The translations under genes and the position numbers were made by a program. This document shows, one piece after another, positions 46,556 to 58,200 of a stretch of 64,000 bases of DNA. Below the pieces are notes generated by a model. It had not been told where the DNA came from, made no database searches, and saw nothing but the letters and a program-made list of their open reading frames with translations. Positions within the stretch are counted from its first letter, which is position 1. Every line of letters begins with the position of its first letter. This stretch comes from Ricordea florida (taxonomy: Eukaryota > Cnidaria > Anthozoa > Corallimorpharia > Ricordeidae), in the NCBI GenBank assembly GCA_949710005.1, contig OX453287.1, positions 19,493,017 through 19,557,016 of the forward strand, written 5' to 3'.

Positions 46556-47110
46556 CGTAAAAATAACTTGCTAATTTGGCGGTTATCTTAGTTCAGGTGT
46601 TCAAAGGCCCTGACCTTGGATCTTGTTAGCTTTGTTAGTGCAAGGTTTTCTCAGGGGCCCCCATCGGGGAATTTATTACATTATTGTTGTTTAAGGGCCC
46701 TGTTCAGGGCGCCTGTTGTGCCTTGCCGCGGCATAGCTTCAAGGGCTTTGTTTGGGGTTTTTATTACAAGTTTTTCCTAGGATGGCCTTTTATGAATACT
46801 GTGAATATTTTACACGCGGGTCCCTTCACACTTTTGGCTGACTTGACGAATCATGTTATAGTTTTTTAACATTAATCTTATTTGTATTATATCCGATTAT
46901 TTATTCATATTTGGTTTGCGTTTCTCGAGTTTTGTATCGCATTGTCATAGTTTCTCGCTTAGTAATCACCGATTGTTTATCGTTGGTTAATTTTTTCATT
47001 TTCATGTGTTACCACGCCCTGTTATGTAATCATCTTTGTTATATTATGTCATCTTTTACACTGTAAACCTATTTAAGGACATTGTAATTTCTTATTCACT
47101 TGCACTGCAA

Positions 47111-47137
47111 CTGATGAAGGTCATTGACCGAAACGTC
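47111..47137 (+). ncRNA. Hammerhead ribozyme-like core, 3' of Penelope remnant
   Basis: Reads CTGATGA, a GGTC/GACC helix with loop ATT, then GAAACGTC. All core positions of CUGANGA..GAAA are present with a 4-bp helix II and the minimal AC/GU helix III before GUC. Helix I is weak here, so self-cleavage of this copy alone is doubtful. Confidence 0.45.
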
Positions 47138-47474
47138 TATTTTTATTAAATTTTTAAACTTTTTTTAGATTTTTTACTGTATATATATATATTTTTTTTT
47201 TCGCTCGAAGTTGTCCGTCCTCGTTTTCCACAATTGCCTACAAATTTCATTACTCGAGGTTTGGACTACGAATCCTTTTGGATCCTTCTGGCGTGTGGCA
47301 TCCCTGTTGGCTCGAAGCATCATAACTTTTTTTTAAATATACATATATATATATATACATACATATATAAAAACTCTCGGCTCGATTTACTCGGGCTTGC
47401 GAGCCACGTGGTCTGACCGGAACCGACACGATTAGTAACCTCGCTACGCTCGGCCTTCGGCCACGCTTCGCGAG

Positions 47475-47590
47475 GAAAAACAATTATTCGCCTCAGGTTC
47501 AGTGATTATCTGTGAATATTCACCTCGAATTCATCTCGGTGCATATTCACCGATAATCACTTAGACTTCAGGCGAATAATTGTTAATTGA
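47475..47590. mobile_element. Partial MITE of the GTGATTATCGG family
   Basis: Contains AACAATTATTCGCCT, GTGAATATTCACC and the complementary arm ending GGCGAATAATTGTTAATT. It is the palindromic end of the 59363-59675 element without its other half. Confidence 0.6.
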
Positions 47591-47939
47591 AAAGTGTTTT
47601 CACTTTATCAGTTAAAACCAAACAAAAATGATCGAGTAAAAATCAGATGTAATAACCAACGTTAAGTTAGGTAATACTTCTTGGGTGTGACCCTTAATAA
47701 AATGCTGAAAATAAAAAAAATCGTGTCAACAAAATGTAAAAACAAACCTAAGGCAAGAAACTAAATCAAATAAATCTCATGGAAATACAGCTTGTTACCA
47801 TGGAAAAGTGTAGATTTGGGACAGCAATTGCATGAAACTATTGGAATAAAGCATTGAAAACTGAATGAAACATTGAATAATGAAGATGGCATATTTTGAT
47901 TCTGGAACATTTGTGAAAGCTGTATTCTTCTATACTGTC

Positions 47940-48055
47940 ACAGATAAACTCGGAGGAAACAAATTCGAGTTCTCCCAATAGGAGTCAGTGAGCCTACGAC
48001 CTAGTGATTACTGTTCAGACGATCTACTACTGAGCTACAAGAGATTCTTCAACTA
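47940..48055 (-). mobile_element. Degenerate tRNA-derived SINE (family S3)
   Basis: Reversed tRNA-like text with the complement of TTGTAGCTCAGTAGTAGATC and GAGAACTCGAATTTG. It matches 33893-33990. Confidence 0.45.
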
Positions 48056-48194
48056 GGTTCATGGATGCAACATATTCAGAGTTTGTTTCTTATTTCGAGG
48101 GCGGTCAAGATCGGTCATAGCACTAAATAATAGGGAAAGATCTCATGTACCTACCACGAGTCCCCAACTACGTAACACACATTAAATTAACCAA

Positions 48195-48265
48195 TGCTCC
48201 ATTCAATTACATCAATGCTCCATTCAATTACATCAATGCTCCATTCAATTACATCAACGCCCGTT
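48195..48265. repeat. 21-bp tandem repeat, three to four copies
   Basis: Units of ATCAATGCTCCATTCAATTA-type sequence repeat in tandem, the last copy diverged. No function is apparent. Confidence 0.75.
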
Positions 48266-48371
48266 TAATTACGTACAGCGGACTCGTAGTGGGTATATAC
48301 ACGAGATCGTGAGATCTCTGCCTGTAAAGGGAAACAATTACATACAAGAGGGCTCGCGGTGGGTAGATATG

Positions 48372-48496
48372 TTGTAGTTCAATTTTATCCTTGGTTCAAA
48401 TTTTATTTTTCTTTGTTTCAAACTCATTATCATACCTTACCATACCAGAAAACAAAGGTAAATAATATTTGGACCAAGGAAAAAATTGAACTACAA
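48372..48496. mobile_element. Hairpin MITE with TTGTAGTTCAATTTT ends
   Basis: Arms TTGTAGTTCAATTTTATCCT and the complement AAAAATTGAACTACAA, with CCAAGG and CTTTGTTT pairing inside, enclose a loop with CATACCTTACCATACC. About 125 bp. Confidence 0.75.
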
Positions 48497-49221
48497 GATA
48501 TACATGAGATCTCTGACAAATAATAGTAAAATCTAAGTAAACGTAATAGTTTCGAAACAGTACAAGAGAAACAAAACAAGCCCTCTGCTTTGGAATCTGT
48601 TACTCTAATTATAACTAAAATTCAATTATACATTGCTGATATTGATAACTTTAGCGACAAAAGATACAAATTAAGCTTAATGTTACAATTTGGAATTCGT
48701 AAAACTCTATTTATATTTTTCCCTATCTCAAGTTCACGACTGCGCCTGCGACATCGAGAAATTGTTACTTGAGAAAGATTTTTACAAACTTAAAAATAAA
48801 ACAAACATTCACCTAAATTTTTGAAATAAAGTGGGCCAATACTTTAAGTTTTTAATAATGCAAAAACTGCAATTAAATATGGTGCAATTTGGAGGAAAAA
48901 TCCTTTCACTAGGTTGGCTATACAATTTTGATAAATTGTGGAGAACCCAGTGAAACATTTACGCTTTTAATGTGGACTATTGGTCAGTAAATATGCTTAT
49001 GCGTCACCTACGAAGTAAACGAAGTGGGTTAAAATATATCAAACAAAACGATGGATCCAAGTACTAAAAGCAATAACAAAACAATAATATAACAATAAGC
49101 AAAACAATAACAATAACATAACAATTAGATAGCAAAAAAACAACAATATAAGTTAAAACAACAAATCATAACGTAAAAAAACAATAACATAACAATCAGA
49201 TAGCAGGTGAATTTCGCTTCA
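48497..49221. other. 3' flank of INPP5F, no gene recognised
   Basis: AT-rich, with AACAATAACATAACAATTA-type low-complexity repeats at 49070-49200. It presumably includes the INPP5F 3' UTR on the minus strand. No clear poly(A) signal was chosen. Confidence 0.4.
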
Positions 49222-52200
49222 TTATAACTCGATTATCCTGGTGCGGCAATTCCTCTTCTGCTGCTTCTGTTTATCATTCAATTCACTATGCAGTCCAGGA
49301 CGTTTAACGCTCTGCCGCGGCGAACGAGAACGAACTTGCTGCGAAAACGAAGACAACTTACTGCGCAGTTCAGGAATTAGGGTACGACCACGCGCCTGCG
49401 CAGTGACAAATATGTTCATCTTCGGAACGCGATTTCCGGGAACACGATTAAGAAAACGAGCAGTGAATCGTCTCTTTTCCGGGACGTCGCCTGTGTCGTC
49501 GATTCTTGATGAGACGAGGGTTCCTAGTTCCCCGCTCGAGTGACTAACACGCATGGCGGCAGTCGCTCCATGGAACTGAATTTCCAGGTCGTCATCGTGG
49601 AGTTTTTTGGATTTAACGGCTCCGTTCTCCTGTTTAAGATGCAATATTGATCCGTTTTCTTTTGTGCTAGTTTGGTTTTCTTTTTCCGTTTCTTCATTCA
49701 ACTGTTCGCCAGAAATTATCTCTGATTCCGTTTCATTAACTTTCTCCTTATCCTCGTCTGTTACCTTTTTTACTTTATCTCTTGTTGACTCGCTTTTGAC
49801 AGAGACTCCCGTTTCCTCCAATTGGATTTCTTCCTCTCTTCTGTCACACTGGTTGTTGTTTTCTAGGGACCCCAGGGGTTGATCGTCCTCCTCTGTACCA
49901 TCCCCAATAAGGAATCCAGATAACTGTGAAGGTTGACCCTTTTCAAGTGAGCTTCCTGATGTTGTATCCAACTTGCGTTCTGTATCAGCTGTTTGCAGCT
50001 TATCGATCTCACTTCGCTCCTTCTCGCTCTTCTTTTTTACCAAGTGATCACAATTTTCATTTGCTTCTTCCCTAATAACAGTAGCGTCGACTTTCTGCAC
50101 CACATCACCCTCCTTGGGAGAGTTTGTTCCCTGGGACTGGAGAGGAGATAAACTTAAATGAGTTCAAACACAGACAAGTATTTAATATGCAATGCACAAC
50201 CATTCTTTGGAAAGCTGTTAGACAGTACTGTAGAGTGGCACAGTTTGTTTACTATAAAGTGTGGTTGGGACTTTTTCATCTGTGGCTCAAACCATGCAGT
50301 GTGACTATTCTTTGTAAAGCTACTGAACAGTACTGTACTGTGGTACTGTTTGTTTTACTATTCAGTGTGGTTCTAACTTTTTCATCTGTGGATCAAACCA
50401 AGCAGTGTGAGCATTCTTTGTAAAGCTACTGAACAGTACTGTACTGTGGTACTGTTTGTTTTACTATACAGTGTGGTTCTATCTTTTTCATCTGTAGCTC
50501 AAACCATGCAGTGTGACCATTCTTAGTAAAGCTACTGAACAGTACTGTACTGTGGTACTGTATGTTTTACTATTAAGTGTGGTTCTAACTTTGTCATCTG
50601 TGGATCAAGTCATCTAGAGTAACCATGTCATTGGAAAACCACTAAAATAGTACTTTATTGCGGAACTGTTTTTTTTTTTCAAAGACAAACTAAATACAAA
50701 AGAAAATATTCTCGAACACTGTTAAGATCTTATTTAGCCTGTCTACCATTAAACACCTTGGTATTACTGTTCGCTGTGCGTTCTATTGTCTAGTCGATGA
50801 CTCAGAGGAACAAGGATATTTGACTCAATTCGCATTAACGGTGACGACAGACAGTGGTCGAATCGCAAACAACTGCACTTGATCCAACGACTATCATTTA
50901 TACAATGTACTATTCACCGTATTGTCATAGCTTTCCATATCATCGGTGTCTCCCGAGTCTTCATCTTCGTCGCTGCCGGAACTACCCGAACCGCTCTGAG
51001 GGGCACTCGGAGAAGTCTGAAACTCGTCGGCTAAGTCACCCGGACGACGCTGCACTAGACACGTGTCTGAGTATGACGTGCGGAGACCGCGTAGCCTGGA
51101 GTGATGACGGGGAAATGCAAAGCTGGGTTCGCTTGATTTGCGCTCGATCTCAGCAGATTTGCTTTTGATCGCACCACCTGGTTTGGACCAGCCACTGAGA
51201 CGGGACTTGGATGAGATCTGCGTCACGCTCGGCAGGGGTTTGCTTTTCTTTCTGTAAACGAAACGAGCACAGGTCAGTAGACATCAACACAACTAGACGC
51301 TCTAAGAAGCGTTTACCGGGCTACGCCTTCTTCAACAACAACAACAACAACAACAACACTTTATTAAAACAGGCATTTATAGTCTGAATAATACCTACCC
51401 ACAAATAGTTAAAAACTAGTCGAGGCAGGTAGGTATGACTAACTAAAGCTTGTTACAATTACGTTTTTTGGCGCTATACATGTTTTTATTTACAAGGATT
51501 TCAGATAAAGAGCAATAAAAGATTATGAAAGAGCATAATGAAATAATAGCAAATAATAATAATTGGTTCACTGTCAATATTGTTCGTCAAAGTTACAGGA
51601 ATTACTCTATTTTTACAAATTTTTCATTATTTCTAGAATCGAAGATGGTTGAAGGTACAGATTCTCTTGTAAGAAGGGAAGAGCTAGGCATATGTGTTAT
51701 TGACTAAGCGAGAAATCAAGACAGCCACATATTGCCCGAGTTCTCAATTGCGTTTTAGAACGAGGCCTATATCCCATCATATTGACCGACCAAGCTGGGT
51801 CAATAAAGGATTTATTTTATGGCCATTTTGTTTAGTTTTGTTTCGTGGGATAACGCAGGAGATCCCGCTCAAGTAGTCAATCAGAATTCAGCATTCGCCT
51901 CAACTTGCCCGCTCGCAATAATAGGGAGTTTAAGAAACGACGACGGCTACGACTACGACAACCCCACAAAACAATAATATCATTGGTCAAAAGAGCAAAA
52001 AATAATCGTGCTGCACCTGCAGCACGGATTTTAGCAACTTTATATTAGCGGTCCTCTGCATAACTACGAAGTGAAATCACCAAATTTGAGGTTTTGATGA
52101 CAACGTAAGCATGTAACAGAGAAACTTTCATTCTCTATTTTCACTCTGAAACCGTTCGTATCAATTTATTTTTAGTATACTTCGGCCATTTTGTGGGACG

Positions 52201-55200
52201 TGAACGAGAATGAATAATCGCGAAAGACTTATGATAGAGTCAACTTATATTATGAGGTGACGTTTTCGTCTACCGTCGCCTTCGGAGATCTTAAACTCCC
52301 TAATAAGATTTAACGGCAGGCGCCTGTGACGATAAGCGGAAGTGAAATTCTTACCAGAATTAGTTCCATTAGTGTAAAATTATTGACCGAACGGGACACA
52401 ATTCACAGTATTTACCTGTCCAGTCGGCACTCAGTCACCTTCAGTCCAAGGTCCACAGTTGCTCTAGCCGACGCGAATGCGTCCGCAATGGCCAGCAACA
52501 CACCTGTAGATGGTACGGTACACGGAGTCAAGCATAATCAAAGGCATCCTGTGGTGAGCGCGTGGAGTACGACGATGGGTCAGGGATATTATTTTGTGAA
52601 TTATCAAGCGTGAAGAGTGGTTTCAAATTCCGTGCAATACACTTTACTGAATTACGATTTCATTTCTTTGTTCTATTTTGCTACCTTGAACTTGAGGCGA
52701 TCGAGAATCAATAGAATATTTTCTATTGTCTACGCTTGACATCCTGATTCCCTGACCATCCCGATAGCTCTCCACGAGCTAAAAATGGCTACGTGCCATG
52801 TCCTGCTGCACGTTACCGAACCCGAACCGAACACGCAAAGATCACGTGAGTTCCGAATATCCTATCCACCACAATAGCTCCACGAGCTACCAACGGGTCT
52901 CTATAGCACGTACATGTTGGCGGTCCAGACGAACAGGGGACGAGCCCCGGTAGCTCCACAAGGGCCCGTTTCTCTAGAGTCCCCATGACTTACTGGCCTC
53001 GGGGTTCTATTTTTAGGTTATTAGTTCAAGTTACACTGTAAGGTTTGCCACTGTCACATGCAGAAGACATTACTACAATACTACGCTTGAGGTTGAACTA
53101 AGCTTACTTCTAGCCTCGTCGGTAGTTCGAGGTTGTATGGTTCGTAATGTGTGAAAATATCCGGAATTTCCTTGGTACTTGCGATGAATACGAATAAAAA
53201 GGTGCTTCGACCTTAACGCTCCCTCAGAACCTGTAGATATAAAGAAGAAATCAAGTGACCATTCTTAGTAAAGCTACTGAACAGTACTGTACTGTGGTAC
53301 TGTATGTTTTACTATTAAGTGTGGTTCTAACTTTGTCATCTGTGGATCAAGTCATCTAGAGTAACCATGTCTTTGGAAAACCACTAAAATAGTACTTTCA
53401 GAATTTTCAGCTTTCACGAATTTTTTTTTTCGCTCACTGCTTGTGCAGGAATTTTTTTTTCAGGTGAACCCCTCTGCACGAATTTTTTTACCACGTGTGA
53501 AAAAGTCACAATTGGACCTTCCTTCTGCATGAATTTTTTTTTACCTTCTTCTTTGCATGAATTTTTTTTTTTTTTGGCATTTTCCCTTGCATGAATTTTT
53601 TTTGGTTTTCCCCCCCCCCATCACTTTTCTAATGGTCTTTCCCTAACAAATCGAATGTGGTTTAGCGTTATCTGTACTCTTACCGACAACGAGTACGCGT
53701 CATCACAGTGGTCAAAATCAAATAAGAGTACAGACAACGTTAAACCACATTCGATTTGTTTTTTACCAAAATAGTAACGTTACAGAGCGTCAAGGAAAAT
53801 GTTTTTTCAGAGCGCGACGAAGATTGTGCCACAAAGAAAGAGCTTGCAAGCGTTGTCTATAACTTTCTCGCAATCTGATTGGTTTATTCCCCAAAATGAG
53901 CGTTTCTGATTGGCTTATGCTTTGGGTGACACATTGACGCGAGCAGCGTTGTCTAGACTCTTATCGACAAGCCAATCAGATTGGGAGATTAGTAGCAATT
54001 GTGGTAGAAAACGCAATTTTACTTTTCTGCAGCTTGCCACAGGATGACGAAATTTGACAAAGTATGCTGCTACGCTTAAGCTGGTGAATGTTGATTGAAA
54101 ACAGCTTTAAAGGGCGAGACCGAGTACAAAAACATAATCGAAACGAGATTCGAGTGCAACTTACCAATTTCAATTTTATCAAGGTCTTCAAGCGCGATGC
54201 GTTCATACTGGGTTATCTTTTCAGCCTCATCATCGTAGCTGGAAAACAAAGCATTTTTTTTTCGTAAAGTGATCTTAAGTTCATTCTTGTTTGCTAACAA
54301 AACAAGGGGATCAGTAAACACTTAATGTATGGTCCCGAAGGAGACACTTCGTTTTGTTTTCCCGAGAGTCCTGATGTTTCCCAAGACGAAGTATTTTCCA
54401 TATTCTCACACGTGAAGATATCTATGGCGTCATATACCAGGGGCATCCAGTTTAGCAGAGCTGGTTTAAATGGAGCCTAGACACAACACCGAAGGCCAGA
54501 CCGCAACAACGGGAACTACATGCCCTACCCTTTACGATCAGTGTGTGGGTTTTTTAACGTCCTACTAAGTTATCACGAACTGGTATACCTATCGGCAGTG
54601 AATGCTGACGTGCAAGATATGGCAAAATGGATTGAGTTAAACCAGACCGTTATTTGTTGCGCATCTGTGCAATCTGTCTTTCCAGCAGTTGTAGCATGTT
54701 ATACAATGTTTTTAAAAGTAACAAGTATTGTGGGGATAGTTTCTAAAGAAACTGGTGCTGCGTCGGTGGGAAATTGAAACACAAGAAACTGGGTAAATCA
54801 AACGAGTTGATTAAGGGGGCATTACGGTTGGTTTTGGGTAAAATTTTGACAGCTTATTCAAAAAGGCATATGTCACCAAGGATTCATTCAATTACACTCA
54901 AACTTACCAGAATTAAGGGCAAGACCATTGCTAACCACATAACACAGTCTACGTCTGTCAGTTATTAACTCTTTGTTAATTATTAACCATTTGTTAAAGA
55001 CTACCGATTTTCGAGCTATATTCCTGCCCCTCAATTTGAGAAGTGTCTTTTAACAAAAAACACATGATATTTGCTACAGTAAATCCTTGCTCGGTGAAGT
55101 GCAACTTAATTGAGAATTATCGACTTTTGATTATTTTCGTTACTTTGGCAACCATTTACATTTCAATTTAACTAAAAAACTCATAAAACCAGTGTTTTTT

Positions 55201-58200
55201 TAGCAAATTAAAATTTGCTCAATTAGGTTGTAGGCGACTACAAGGACAGTGTTTGTGCCAAATTTGGTGGCAATTGCTTAAATACTCTACAAGAAATTTA
55301 AGGGGGCGCTAAAATTACTACGAAAATCATGGTTTTTGGGAAAACTCAAGTAAAACTTTACTTCTGTCTAAAACAACAAAGAAAAGGTACTTAACTCATT
55401 GAAATGGCCTGCCACTTGAGGGAATACTTAGGTTTTCCTATGCTTTATGTCGACCATTGACGCTCAAAACAAAGTGTACGGTTGCCTGCTTTGCATCCTG
55501 GCTTTTATTTAAAGTTTGGACGTTGGAATGGACTACAGAGGCTTAGGCAATTGAGAAACGTCAATTCAAACAATTTTAAGAAAATTAAACGGCTATTGGA
55601 GATTGATTTGTATATCGTTGCCATGGCAACCGAAAAACAAACAAATCCTACCTTTCGGAAGCTTCGTTTTTTTAGGCCGAGCAAAAATAATTTTCAATTA
55701 AATGCATATCTCTTCTAAAAGTAGATAGTTTCAAGAACTGTTAGAGCCAAAAAAAAAAAAATGAATGAAAAATGAAAAAATTTCCATTTTTCGCCAAAAT
55801 CCAACCGTAATGCCCCCTTAAGTAAGTTATACCACCGTAAGGTAAAAGGGAGGTGCTGACGTTTCGGCGTTAGCTCTTCGTCGGAGCGAACTTACATTTT
55901 TAAATGTAAGTTGCGCTCTAGATATCATGAGGCGGAAGCAACTAACTTTTAATTGTACGGGAAACAAGTTGCTAGGGCTGCAAATGTTTCTGCGATGTAT
56001 TTTCCAGGGTCTAATTGTTCAAAAGTAGGTTAACTTGGACTTACTTAGTTTGCGAAACGAAATGGAGCAAAGCGAAATGGAACGAAACGAAATGGAGCAA
56101 AGCCAAATGGAACGAAACGAAATAAAAATCTGTAGTTGATCAAGTTCAAGCATTAATATACACTGAAGTGTGTGGGTATTTTTAACGTCCTACTAAGTTA
56201 TAACGAACAAGGGTTACGAGACGGTTTATCGTGCCTTATACGAGAAAGACTAGAATGTCTGACCATTTGCAGATGCCATTACAAAGGCAGCACTTTCTCC
56301 TCACTTATTTAAAGACCCTGAGTATTGGTCCGGCCGGGGTTTGAACACGCTGGTCCGGTGGTTGATTGAAACCTCTCACCTGGCGACATAGTAGGCCTGA
56401 TACGTCAGCAGAATAACAACGTCTTGGTCCTGAGTGACATCCCCATCAGGGCTAAAGGGAAAACGAATTCCAGATTAGAAATAAATAAGTAAATAATAGA
56501 AAAGGGACAGGGTCATAGAGTCGATGCCCATCGAGGTTAACGAACTTATTGGTAGGGGAATATTGTACCTATAGAATGGATCTACCAGCGCCCAGCCAGC
56601 CACGAACTCCTCGTCATCGGCAAGAAGAAGCTGTTTGCAGTGTTGAATCAACTGTGCTACACACTCTTCTCTCTCCATTGTCCACTGGTCTTCTTCAGGA
56701 CCGTTCTTCATGGCAGCAATCAGAGCCGCTATGTCTTCTGTTACAGGATTCCCAAGCATCATATCTGTGAAGCAAAGATTTTTTTTATTTATTTATTTAT
56801 TTATTAACAACATCTGCATTACCTTCACAATACGTACAAATAACAATACACTAAAATACCATTACAATTACTACTATAACTTGCAAAAAGTTGCGTTATA
56901 TCCTACAAAATACAAAGAAAAGTAATATACAGCTTTAAGTTACAAACTTCTTGTCAATTAAAGGTTTCCATTTATTGTAGTAACGTTCAGGCGAGTTAGT
57001 CCTTATTGATATTTGCTTTTCGATTTCGGCTTCGTTTTTCACTATTGTTAGATAAGTACTAAAATCCAAAGATTCTTCATTAATGCTACAACAGATGAGG
57101 CCACGATAACTAGTATTGTGGGGATAGTTTCTAAAGAAACTGGTGCTGCGTCGGTGGGGAATTGAAACACAAGAAAATGAGATTATTCAAACGAATTGAT
57201 AAAGTAAGTTATACCACCGTAAGGTAAAAGGGAGGTGCTGACGTTTCGAGCGTTAGCCCTTCGTCGGAGCGAATGGAATAAAACTCACAATTCGCTCCGA
57301 CGAAGGGCTAATACTCGAAACGTCAGCACCTCCCTTTTACCTTACGGTGGTATAACTTACTGTATCAATTCGTTTGATTATCCCAATTTCTTGAGGCCAT
57401 GATAAGTACTCAGCATCCAAGATTCGCCTTTATGTACCTTTTACTTTATAGAATGTCAAAAGACATGCACTCTAAGCTCGAACTGATAAAACCCACCAAT
57501 TAACGTTTGTCTGTAAGCGGCCTTGAATCTGTTCAGATAATATCTGCAAGAGAAGCAGTGCAATATGTACAACCATTTCAATGACCGCTTATAATTTCTT
57601 TCACTAAAGTGAGAGGCTTATAAGAGAGTAATAATGTTAGTTTACTCTGACACAAGGATAAATACTGATCATAAATTGACGCAACTGTCCGACTATACTT
57701 CAAGAACTTTTACACGAGATGCAAACATGTCTACTTTTGTTTAAGCTGTGTCACAAAGGGAACTTCTGTAATTTGTGCAATAACGCTGCATAACTGACGA
57801 CAGAGGGAGCTTTACGTGAGCGTTCATTTGCCTCCAGGAACCGATAGAGTTGGGGGTGGGGGGTGGGGGGAGGATAAGAATGGGTAGGAGTCCATACCGG
57901 TCACGAATTCCCTTCATTTAACCCTATTTAACTGTCAGCACTAATAAACCTGCGACTCTCGAATCCAGATGAACTTGGAATTTGGAGATGCCGATTTTTA
58001 TGGAGGGAGTAAAACCGAAGAACCCAGAAAAAACACTTGAACCAACTACAAACTCGCCCCGGTAACTACTTGATGTAGGCAATCACACAGTAAGGACACT
58101 AAAGTAAGCACGGGATGATAAAGGACACTGAAGTACGGCTAGGATGAGTACGGCTAGAGTACAGCTGAGGTTGCTGAAGTAAAGCTTGGCGACTATATTT

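Larger units (their letters stand above)
54720..55900. mobile_element. Penelope-like end fragment, split by a piggyBac-like insertion
   Basis: The left part (54720-54814) and right part (55818-55900) align to the continuous segment 57113-57270, which has GTGGGGATAGTTTCTAAAG, GGTGCTGCGTCGGTGGG and GTAAGTTATACCACCGTAAG in order. The right part ends in a degraded hammerhead-like motif. Confidence 0.65.
57113..57380. mobile_element. Penelope-like end fragments as an inverted pair
   Basis: A 57113-57270 segment is followed by its reverse at 57294-57375. The shared arms run from GTAAGTTATACCACCGTAAG through the hammerhead-like motif to TTCGCTCC, and a loop of about 20 bp separates them. Confidence 0.65.

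Noticed and set aside
49241..49882. Plus-strand ORFs opposite the INPP5F last exon
   Set aside because: Shadow frames; the minus strand carries the conserved C-terminus and phase-matched acceptor.
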